The translations under genes were made by a program, and so were the position numbers. Under the pieces are notes generated by a model, which worked only from the letters and a program-made list of their open reading frames with translations, searched no databases and was not told where the DNA came from. Shown piece after piece: positions 15,926 through 21,268 of a stretch of 21,268 nucleotides of DNA. The stretch is from a virus: positions 1 through 21,268 of the IMG/VR virus record IMGVR_UViG_3300034200_000616, one strand, 5' to 3'. The stretch's first letter is position 1, and each line of letters starts with the position of its first letter.

Positions 15926-16890
15926 TGCCATATTACATTTCTCAAGCACAAAGCGATTGTGATGGATGGGCAACTGTAAAACAAGAAGCAAATGGTTCAT
16001 ATACAACCATTGGTTGTCACCAAAGCAAAACAGATGCAATCGACCAAATGATTGCAATATCTCTGGCTGAGAATATTGAACCAGGCGGAGAAGTAAACTC
16101 AAGGAGCAAAATGAAAAAAATCGAACGACGCACATATACTGTGCAAGATGTTGAAACTCGGGCAGATGACGATGGAAAGCTACGCTTGTCAGGATATGCA
16201 GCAAAGTTTGATAGTCCTAGCGTTCCACTACCATTCGTCGAAACAATCGCTAAAGGTGCATTTAGAAAAACTTTAACAGAAATACCTGATGTCCGATTAC
16301 TAGTTAATCATGAAGGACTTCCATTAGCTCGTACTAAAAATGGTACAATGACGCTAACTGAAGATGACATTGGATTAAGATTTGATGCTGAATTAGCAGA
16401 TACTCAAGAAGCAAGAGATCTACATGCTCTTATTGCTAGAGGCGATGTAGATCAGATGAGTTTTGCATTCCGTGTAATTAGACAAAAGTGGAACGAAGAC
16501 CGCACTATGCGTGTTTTAACAGAAGTATCGTTAGCTGATGGTGATGTTTCAGTAGTTACTTATCCAGCTTATCCAGCCACTTCAGTCGAAGCTCGTGAGC
16601 ATCTAAAAAATGCTATTGATGCCGTCAAAGAAGGAAGAGAAATATCTGGAGACTCTCTACTAGTTCTAAAAAGCATTTTTGAAGACCTGAGTGAAGGTCA
16701 TGACTATGTAATGAAGTCAGTAGAACTAATGGCTCAATTACTAGGAAATCAAGAAGTTGAAATCGAAGACGACATGGAAGATTCTACTTACATGGAAGAT
16801 GAAGAAGATAAAAACCTTGTAGAAGAAGTTTCTGTACCAAGATCTATATCTCTTCGTCTAGCAAAAGCAATAGTAAACAACACAAAATAA
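15925..16890 (+). CDS. HK97-type prohead protease with an extra N-terminal domain
   Basis: The 321-residue frame has three parts. Residues 1-62 form a small domain (YYISQAQSDCDGWATVKQ, then TIGCHQSKTDAIDQMIAISLAE) also found in other actinophage genes near the portal. Residues 63-230 are the HK97-family serine protease: RLSGYAAKFD near 87-96, ETIAKGAF, His129 in LLVNHEG, and Ser179 in QMSFAFRV, the likely catalytic pair. The C-terminal 90 residues are acidic. It matures the prohead by cutting the capsid protein's delta domain. An internal ATG at 16111 with a strong AAGGAG may give a second, protease-only product of 259 residues. Confidence 0.9.
   Translation: MPYYISQAQSDCDGWATVKQEANGSYTTIGCHQSKTDAIDQMIAISLAENIEPGGEVNSRSKMKKIERRTYTVQDVETRADDDGKLRLSGYAAKFDSPSVPLPFVETIAKGAFRKTLTEIPDVRLLVNHEGLPLARTKNGTMTLTEDDIGLRFDAELADTQEARDLHALIARGDVDQMSFAFRVIRQKWNEDRTMRVLTEVSLADGDVSVVTYPAYPATSVEAREHLKNAIDAVKEGREISGDSLLVLKSIFEDLSEGHDYVMKSVELMAQLLGNQEVEIEDDMEDSTYMEDEEDKNLVEEVSVPRSISLRLAKAIVNNTK
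16101..16113 (+). promoter_or_regulatory. Internal Shine-Dalgarno and in-frame start in the protease gene
   Basis: AAGGAG (16101-16106) is followed after four bases by ATG 16111, in frame at codon 63, exactly at the border between the N-terminal domain and the protease domain. The next codons (MKKIERRTY) read like a natural protein start. This predicts two products from one gene. Confidence 0.6.
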
Positions 16891-16893
16891 TAT

Positions 16894-16916
16894 TCTGTTA
16901 GCAAATAGTTAACAGA
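16894..16916 (+). terminator. Stem-loop between protease and capsid genes
   Basis: TCTGTTA (16894-16900) and TAACAGA (16910-16916) form a 7-bp A+T-rich stem with a 9-base loop just after the protease stop. No T-run follows, so it is more likely a weak attenuator, mRNA-processing or stability element than a full intrinsic terminator. Confidence 0.3.
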
Positions 16917-16948
16917 TACCGAAGTCGGAGCGAGACTCACACCCCAAA

Positions 16949-17042
16949 AGCGCCGTGATGCTTATCGCCACCACCTCGATTAAACTCATAAGGAGCAGAA
17001 TACAATGTCATACCTTGACAAAGTAATCGAGCGCCGTGATGC
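16949..17042 (+). repeat. 13-base direct repeat spanning the capsid leader and capsid codons
   Basis: AGCGCCGTGATGC occurs at 16949-16961 in the capsid leader and again at 17030-17042 inside the capsid coding sequence, about 80 bases apart. The leader (16917-17004) is locally G+C-richer than its surroundings and ends with the capsid Shine-Dalgarno AAGGAG at 16990-16995. Confidence 0.45.
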
Positions 17043-18348
17043 AGTTAAGGCAGAAATGGATGCAGTTCTTGAAGCAGTAGCTGAAGAGAACCGTACCGAC
17101 CTTACTGCAGAGGAGACCGAGAAGGTTGACGCTCTTGTAGAAGAGTCACGTTCACTCGATACAAAAATCGAAAAACTGAAGTCACAGGCTGATGCAGACG
17201 CTAAGGCTGCAGAAATCCGTTCAGCAGTTGCACCAGTTGCAACACCAGTAGGCGGCGCTCGCGTTGTCTCTGAAGCTCGTACATACACACCAGAAGCAGA
17301 CGTTTCATTCGTAAAAGATGCGTACAACGCACAATTTAAGAATGACTTTGCTGCATCTGAGCGTCTTGCTCGTCACATGCGTGAAGAGAAAGTCGAAAAT
17401 CGTGCAGTTGCCACTGGCAACTTTGACGGTCTTGTGGTACCACAGTACCTAACAGATCTAGCTGCACCATTTGCACGTGCTGGCCGTCCATTCTTGGATG
17501 CTGCAACAAACAAGCACACACTACCTGCAAGCGGAATGACACTAAATATCAGCCGCATGACAACAGGTACAACAACTGCAATCCAAGCAACACAAAACTC
17601 AGCAGTGTCAAACACTGATGCAGATGACACACTATTGACTATCAATGTGCGTACAGTTGCAGGACAGCAAGACATTTCACGCCAAGCAATCGAGCGCGGT
17701 ACAGGAATTGATTCATTCATTCTTGCAGACCTAATTCGTTCATGGCACACAACACTAGATAGCCAATGCTTAAACGGCGATGGCACATCAGGAACAGTTC
17801 TTGGTCTTGATAATTCTGGTGGAAATGCAATCACTTACACATCTACTGCTCCAACAGTTCAGCTTCTTTATCCTAAGCTCGCTGATGCTGTACAGCAAGT
17901 TCAGACAACTGCATTCCAGCAACCAACACACTGGATCATGCACCCACGCCGCTTAGCTTATCTAATTGCAGCAGTGGATTCATCAAACCGTCCACTTGTT
18001 GTACCAACAGCAGGCGGTCCAATGAACACAATTGCATCTGGTGCAGGAGCAACATCATATGGTAACTCAGGTTACTCATTGATGGGTCTTCCAATCATCA
18101 CTGATGCAAATGTCGGAACAACTTTCGGCGCAGCAACAAATCAAGACAAGATCTATTGCGTTGCAGCACCTGAAATGCACCTTTGGGAACAACCAGGAAC
18201 ACCATTTGCATTGAACTTTGATGCAACTACTGCTGGTAGTTTGACAATCAAGTCTGTTGTTTATGGCTACGCAGCCTTCTCAGCAGGTCGTTACCCAGCA
18301 GCTGCCTCGATTATCTCAGGCACCGGTTTGGTAGCTCCAACATTCTAA
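17005..18348 (+). CDS. Major capsid protein, HK97 fold, with N-terminal delta (scaffold) domain
   Basis: The 447-residue protein has an N-terminal helical, highly charged region (residues 2-80, ERRDAVKAEMDAVLEAVAEE and later EKVDALVEESRSLDTKIEKL), the coiled-coil delta domain that serves as a built-in scaffold and is removed by the prohead protease. The HK97 core follows: VVPQYLTDLAAPFARAGRPFLDA near 145-168, the TTAIQATQNSA-type E-loop region, DISRQAIERGTGIDSFI, HWIMHPRRLAYLIA near 310-325, and the ASIISGTGLVAPTF-like end. It builds the icosahedral shell. No separate scaffold gene is present, which matches this domain. ATG 17005 follows AAGGAG. Codon choice looks more C-rich than in neighbouring genes, as expected for a highly expressed gene. 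Confidence 0.94.
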   Translation: MSYLDKVIERRDAVKAEMDAVLEAVAEENRTDLTAEETEKVDALVEESRSLDTKIEKLKSQADADAKAAEIRSAVAPVATPVGGARVVSEARTYTPEADVSFVKDAYNAQFKNDFAASERLARHMREEKVENRAVATGNFDGLVVPQYLTDLAAPFARAGRPFLDAATNKHTLPASGMTLNISRMTTGTTTAIQATQNSAVSNTDADDTLLTINVRTVAGQQDISRQAIERGTGIDSFILADLIRSWHTTLDSQCLNGDGTSGTVLGLDNSGGNAITYTSTAPTVQLLYPKLADAVQQVQTTAFQQPTHWIMHPRRLAYLIAAVDSSNRPLVVPTAGGPMNTIASGAGATSYGNSGYSLMGLPIITDANVGTTFGAATNQDKIYCVAAPEMHLWEQPGTPFALNFDATTAGSLTIKSVVYGYAAFSAGRYPAAASIISGTGLVAPTF

Positions 18349-18366
18349 GCAAAGCTTAGAACAATA

Positions 18367-18411
18367 GTGTAGAGCCGGTAAGACTCCCCCGACTTATCGG
18401 CTCTACACCTT
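18367..18411 (+). terminator. Strong stem-loop terminator after the capsid gene
   Basis: GTGTAGAGCCGGTAAG (18367-18382) pairs with CTTATCGGCTCTACAC (18393-18408) over 16 bp with one G-U pair. The loop is ACTCCCCCGA, and the stem is followed by a short CTTT. It would end or reduce transcription after the abundant capsid message, or protect its 3' end. Its loop C-run can pair with the G-run at 18416-18420. Confidence 0.75.
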
Positions 18412-18425
18412 TAATGGGGGTAAGT

Positions 18426-19121
18426 ATGAAATCGTCACATAAAGTTTCAATTGGAGCATGTGATCCAGGTTCAGTTAATGCTGCTTGGGCATATACAATG
18501 ATTCAATTGACACAAGCTAGAAGTTCAAGATTAGGTCCATTCATAAGAATTGAAGGATCTGGTTTATTAAGTAAGTTACGTAATCGTGTAGTTGCAACTT
18601 TTTTAGATAATACAAAGTCTGATTGGTTGCTAATGATAGACACAGATGAGCAATTAAGTGTGCAAGCATTTGATAAGTTAATTGAAACTGCTCACGATAA
18701 AGATAGACCAGTTGTAGCAGGACTTTATTTTGCAGCTTGGGATGCAAATGAAAACTTATATCCTGTTCCTGTTCCATTGATCTTTAATGATACTACTAAA
18801 GGCTTTGCGCCTATAAATGACTACAAACGTAATGCAATTTTTGAGATTGATGCTGCTGGTACTGGTTGCATACTAGTCCATCGTAGTGTACTTGAAAAAA
18901 TGCGCGAAACAGCAGATCCAAACCAAGGCACAAACTGGTGTTGGTTTTGGGATGGACCTATAAATGGTGAATGGATAAGTGAAGACTTACTATTCTGCCG
19001 TAAAATCAAGCATTTAGGTTTCCCTATTTATGCCAATACAGGTGCCATATTGCCGCATCAGAAAAGATACTGGTTACATGAAGGACATCATACTGAACGG
19101 CAAAGTAATGAAGATATTTAA
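18426..19121 (+). CDS. GT-A-fold glycosyltransferase (GT2-like)
   Basis: The 231-residue protein has a GT-A nucleotide-sugar fold: DWLLMIDTDEQ (67-76) with the metal-binding DxD at Asp72/Asp74, a VVAGLYF strand, AAGTGCILVHRSVLEKM (143-159) as a membrane-free acceptor-side segment, and EWISEDLLFCRKIKHLGFPIYA (182-203) with a SED motif typical of the catalytic-base position, then LPHQK. ATG 18426 is preferred over ATG 18414 because GGGGG at 18416-18420 is then correctly placed as Shine-Dalgarno. The gene sits directly after capsid, a position used in actinophages by transferases that glycosylate capsid or tail proteins. The acceptor is not proven here. Confidence 0.8.
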   Translation: MKSSHKVSIGACDPGSVNAAWAYTMIQLTQARSSRLGPFIRIEGSGLLSKLRNRVVATFLDNTKSDWLLMIDTDEQLSVQAFDKLIETAHDKDRPVVAGLYFAAWDANENLYPVPVPLIFNDTTKGFAPINDYKRNAIFEIDAAGTGCILVHRSVLEKMRETADPNQGTNWCWFWDGPINGEWISEDLLFCRKIKHLGFPIYANTGAILPHQKRYWLHEGHHTERQSNEDI

Positions 19122-19266
19122 GAAAAAACAAACAGCAACAGCTTTGCCCGATTTAGAACGAGCAATGCAGCCTAAATTAGAGAAAAGGATAACGCATGGC
19201 ACTAACAAACGCCTATTGCACCCTGTCGGATGTGAAGAATGCTCTTGCAATCGAGGACATCAATGA
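19108..19266 (+). CDS. Possible small basic protein overlapping the connector gene (52 aa)
   Basis: The frame from ATG 19108 starts within the end of the glycosyltransferase gene and encodes MKIFKKKQTATALPDLERAM and a Lys/Arg-rich continuation, then a CEECSC segment that overlaps the connector gene by about 70 bases. The first 28 residues fill the otherwise empty 19122-19195 gap and look protein-like. The second half lies in another frame of the connector gene and may be spurious. The Shine-Dalgarno is weak. It could equally be non-coding leader. Confidence 0.35.
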   Translation: MKIFKKKQTATALPDLERAMQPKLEKRITHGTNKRLLHPVGCEECSCNRGHQ

Positions 19267-19804
19267 CGATTTAGCTATAGAAGCTGCAATTGCTGCTGCA
19301 TGTAGAATGATTGATGACTACACCGGTAGATTTTTTTACAAAGATGGCACAACTGCCGCACCTGTAGTTCGTTATTACACACCAAACGATTGGTGGGTCT
19401 GTAATACAGATGACTTTATTTCGCTTAGCGAAATTGCAACAGATGATAACTTTGACCGCAATTACACAACAATTTGGTCCGCAACAGATTACATGATAGA
19501 ACCAATTAACAACCCACGTAGAGGTTGGCCTTATACACGAATTTTAGCCGTTGATCGATACCTTTTCCCTCGTTTATATCCTCAAACTGTAAAAGTAACA
19601 GGAGTATGGGGATGGTCTGCTGTACCTTCAGAGATCAATTTAGCTGCACGTTTGCAAGCATCTAGATTGTTTATTCGAAAGCAATCTCCTTTTGGAGTTG
19701 CCGGTTCTGTTGATATGGGAACAGTAAGATTAACCTCTAGATTAGATCCAGATGTTGAAGCATTGATCCGTCCACTTAAGAAGTTAAACGGAGTTGCATA
19801 CTAA
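19196..19804 (+). CDS. Head-tail connector / adaptor protein (HK97 gp6-like)
   Basis: The 202-residue protein starts ALTNAYCTLSDVKNAL and has DDLAIEAAIAAACRMIDDYTGRFFY near 25-49, the DnaQ-like first helices of the head-tail connector family, a Trp-rich beta middle, and a C-terminal helix set (SEINLAARLQASRLFIRKQSPFG, 143-165; DPDVEALIRPLKKL near the end). It docks under the portal to form the neck. The order portal, protease, capsid, connector, terminator, tail tube is the normal one for siphoviruses. ATG 19196 has an AAAAGGAT upstream; its stop shares a base with the next start. Confidence 0.8.
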   Translation: MALTNAYCTLSDVKNALAIEDINDDLAIEAAIAAACRMIDDYTGRFFYKDGTTAAPVVRYYTPNDWWVCNTDDFISLSEIATDDNFDRNYTTIWSATDYMIEPINNPRRGWPYTRILAVDRYLFPRLYPQTVKVTGVWGWSAVPSEINLAARLQASRLFIRKQSPFGVAGSVDMGTVRLTSRLDPDVEALIRPLKKLNGVAY

Positions 19805-20211
19805 TGCTACCAAGTAAAGTCCGAGAAGGATTAAAAAACAATTTACAAGAAATAGATGGACTTAGAGTTTATGATTTAGTCCCTGATGTAATTGTGCCAC
19901 CATGTGCAATAATTGGTCAATTAGATCTTACATTCGATCTTAATAATGCTCGTGGATTAGATCAGGCAAACATAGATGTAATGGTTATTGTCCAGAGATT
20001 CTCTGAAAGAACAGGCCAAGACAAGCTCGATAAATATCTTTCTGGTTCAGGAGATTATTCAATAAAAGCAGCAATTGAATCAGATCGTACTCTCGGTGGA
20101 GAAGTCGATACGCTTAGAGTTACTGCGGCTCAATCAGGAGTTTATCAAGCTGCTGATGTTGAATATTTATCATACCGATACCAAGTAACCATATATGGAG
20201 ATGGAGCATAA
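19804..20211 (+). CDS. Probable tail terminator / head-tail joining protein
   Basis: The 135-residue protein is a compact alpha/beta protein with an N-terminal amphipathic helix (VREGLKNNLQEI), a LRVYDLVPDVIVPPCAIIG segment, a VMVIVQRFSERTGQDKLDKYLSGSG part, and a C-terminal EYLSYRYQVTIYGDG strand. This arrangement matches small proteins encoded between connector and tail-tube genes, usually the tail terminator or neck protein that caps the tail. Assignment rests on position and overall pattern. It is TAATG-coupled on both sides. Confidence 0.6.
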   Translation: MLPSKVREGLKNNLQEIDGLRVYDLVPDVIVPPCAIIGQLDLTFDLNNARGLDQANIDVMVIVQRFSERTGQDKLDKYLSGSGDYSIKAAIESDRTLGGEVDTLRVTAAQSGVYQAADVEYLSYRYQVTIYGDGA

Positions 20212-20387
20212 TGTCATATACAATAAAATCCGATAATTTTGTATTCGGAAACAAGAAAAAAGGTGAACAAATCACCGAAAAAGAATTACTCGATGCTGGT
20301 TGTAACCCTGAAGCACTAGTTAAGGGTGACCATTTATCAAGTAATACACCAACCAAACCAGCAATAGAAAAAGGAGCGGACGAATAA
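20211..20387 (+). CDS. Hypothetical small protein (58 aa) before the tail-tube genes
   Basis: A 58-residue frame fills the gap between the tail terminator and tail-tube genes, with TAATG overlaps at both ends, which supports its reality. The product is hydrophilic: a basic FGNKKKGEQITEKELLDAGCNPEALVKGDHL segment resembles short head/tail accessory proteins that carry a small helix after ITEKEL, and a Ser/Thr/Pro-rich tail follows. No function is recognised. Confidence 0.7.
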   Translation: MSYTIKSDNFVFGNKKKGEQITEKELLDAGCNPEALVKGDHLSSNTPTKPAIEKGADE

Positions 20388-20794
20388 TGGCCCGTTTAGT
20401 TCTTACCAACGCATATATTACTATCAATGCAGTTAATCTTTCTGATCATATTGCAAGTGTTACTCTAACAACAAATGACGATGTTGTAGAAACAACTGCA
20501 TTCGGTTCAACCGCACGTACACGTATTGGTGGACTTGGCGATAATTCAGTAGCAATTGAATTCCATCAGGATTATGCAACAAGCAATGTTGAAGCAACAA
20601 TTTATCCACTACTTGGAGCTACAACAGCAGTTGTAGTTAAGCCAAATGGTGCGACAACAGCAGCTGATAATCCATCTTATACATTCACGGCTTTAGTTTC
20701 AGAGTGGACTCCATTAAATGGAGCAGTTGGAGAATTAGCAACTGCATCTGTAACCTGGCCAATTAGCGGCGAAGTAACTAAGGCGGTAATCTAA
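20387..20794 (+). CDS. Major tail (tube) protein, copy 1
   Basis: The 135-residue beta-rich protein begins RLVLTNAYITINAVNLSDHIASVTL and includes DDVVETTAFGSTARTR (31-46), IEFHQDYATS and a C-terminal strand block LVSEWTPLNGAVGELATASV. This is a small lambda-gpV-like tail-tube fold, the ring that stacks to make the siphovirus tail. AAGGAG lies upstream at about 20370-20375 and the start shares a base with the preceding stop. It is followed by a close paralogue. Which of the two is the main tube protein cannot be told from sequence. Confidence 0.8.
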   Translation: MARLVLTNAYITINAVNLSDHIASVTLTTNDDVVETTAFGSTARTRIGGLGDNSVAIEFHQDYATSNVEATIYPLLGATTAVVVKPNGATTAADNPSYTFTALVSEWTPLNGAVGELATASVTWPISGEVTKAVI

Positions 20795-21183
20795 TGGCAC
20801 GTATTGTATTAACTAACGTAGCAGTTACTTTTGGAACAACAGATATTTCATCTTATGTTACTTCTGTGACTTTAGGATCTACTTACGATGTTGTAGAAAC
20901 TACAGCTTTTGGTAACACAGCACGTACACGTGTGGCTGGACTTGCTGATAACAGCGTTGCTGTTGAGTTTAATCAAGATTATGCTGCAGGAGCTTTAGAA
21001 GCAGTTATTTACCCAACACTTGGTACTGGAGTCTCAATGACTGTGCGCCCGGTTGCTGGTACATCACCTGCATATAGTTTTACAGCTTTAGTTTCAGAAT
21101 GGACACCACTAAATGGTGCCGTTGGTGAACTTGCAACTGCATCAGTAACTTGGCCAATCAGTGGTACAATCACCAAATCCTAA
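20794..21183 (+). CDS. Major tail (tube) protein paralogue, copy 2
   Basis: The 129-residue protein aligns along its whole length with the preceding gene. About 80 of roughly 130 positions are identical by eye, including VETTAFG, TARTR, DNSVA and a 29-residue identical block near the C-terminus (from FTALVSEW to TWPISG). A small deletion lies at residues 90-95, and the N-terminal half differs most. It is therefore a tandem duplicate that has kept its fold. Both may co-assemble, or one may be a variant subunit. Starts with TAATG overlap. Confidence 0.8.
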   Translation: MARIVLTNVAVTFGTTDISSYVTSVTLGSTYDVVETTAFGNTARTRVAGLADNSVAVEFNQDYAAGALEAVIYPTLGTGVSMTVRPVAGTSPAYSFTALVSEWTPLNGAVGELATASVTWPISGTITKS

Positions 21184-21201
21184 TCTAACAAGGGGGAAAT
21201 C

Positions 21202-21268
21202 ATGGACGGTCTTGGAATCAAAGTAAAAACAACAGATGGCAATCAGATAACTTACAAACTAACTCCTC
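21202..21268 (+). CDS. Start of a gene cut by the window edge, probable tail-assembly chaperone
   Basis: ATG 21202 follows an AGGGGG at 21190-21195. The visible 22 residues (MDGLGIKVKTTDGNQITYKL, then TP) read as a beta-hairpin start. The gene right after the tail-tube gene is usually a tail-assembly chaperone with a programmed frameshift, which would lie outside the window. Identity is inferred from position. Confidence 0.5.
   Translation, partial: MDGLGIKVKTTDGNQITYKLTP

Noticed and set aside
16958-17025. A 22-codon frame in the capsid leader overlapping the capsid start
   Set aside because: No Shine-Dalgarno, and it crosses the capsid Shine-Dalgarno and start in another frame; a leader peptide cannot be supported.
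17373-17834. Minus-strand frame of 153 codons opposite the capsid gene
   Set aside because: It is a shadow of the strongly biased capsid codon usage; the plus-strand capsid protein is certain.

Overview
The window is a stretch of an A+T-rich tailed-phage genome (or prophage) with every gene on the + strand, packed with start/stop overlaps of the ATGA and TAATG type. It begins and ends inside genes. No integrase, repressor, tRNA or rRNA is visible. The host is most likely an actinobacterium. The window encodes a WhiB-family iron-sulfur regulator (3707-3985), a family confined to Actinobacteria and their phages, and its neighbours also look like genes common in actinophages. The low G+C content points to a low-GC actinobacterium, such as the freshwater acI/Nanopelagicales group, rather than Streptomyces or Mycobacterium; this is an inference from composition. 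Virion genes are of the HK97 type with a long tail (P27-like small terminase, large terminase, HK97-type portal, protease and capsid, connector, tail terminator, tail tube), so a siphovirus is expected.

Layout. (1) 2-2605: nucleotide and DNA-modification genes, namely an unidentified truncated gene, a fold-type II PLP enzyme, a P-loop nucleotide kinase, a thymidylate-synthase homologue with the Asp expected of dCMP-acting enzymes, and a zinc-ribbon mini-protein. (2) 2595-5448: replication, recombination and regulation genes, namely a helical protein, HNH nuclease, FmdB-like zinc ribbon, PD-(D/E)XK nuclease, WhiB, SSB, winged-helix replication-type protein and a two-zinc-knuckle protein. (3) 5433-7938: a candidate promoter, the terminase-associated HNH nuclease, a dyad with an extended -10, TerS and TerL. 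(4) 7947-13386: a membrane mini-protein followed by a fibre/adhesin block (beta-sandwich protein, collagen-like fibre, fibre with an Mtd-like N-terminus, double glycine-rich adhesin and two small proteins). (5) 13383-19121: GT-B glycosyltransferase, portal, protease, capsid, strong terminator and GT-A glycosyltransferase. (6) 19196-21268: connector, tail terminator, small protein, two tandem tail-tube paralogues and the start of a probable tail-assembly chaperone.

How they fit together. The first block would make a modified deoxynucleotide (most likely 5-hydroxymethyl-dCMP) and possibly decorate it further with an amino-acid-derived group through the PLP enzyme; this is the best candidate for an undescribed system. 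The replication block copies the DNA, the terminase packages it into the HK97-like shell, and the two glycosyltransferases beside structural genes may sugar-coat virion proteins or the hydroxymethylated DNA. The unusual placement of a 5-kb fibre block between TerL and portal, its collagen plus polyglycine proteins, and the duplicated tail-tube gene are the other notable points.
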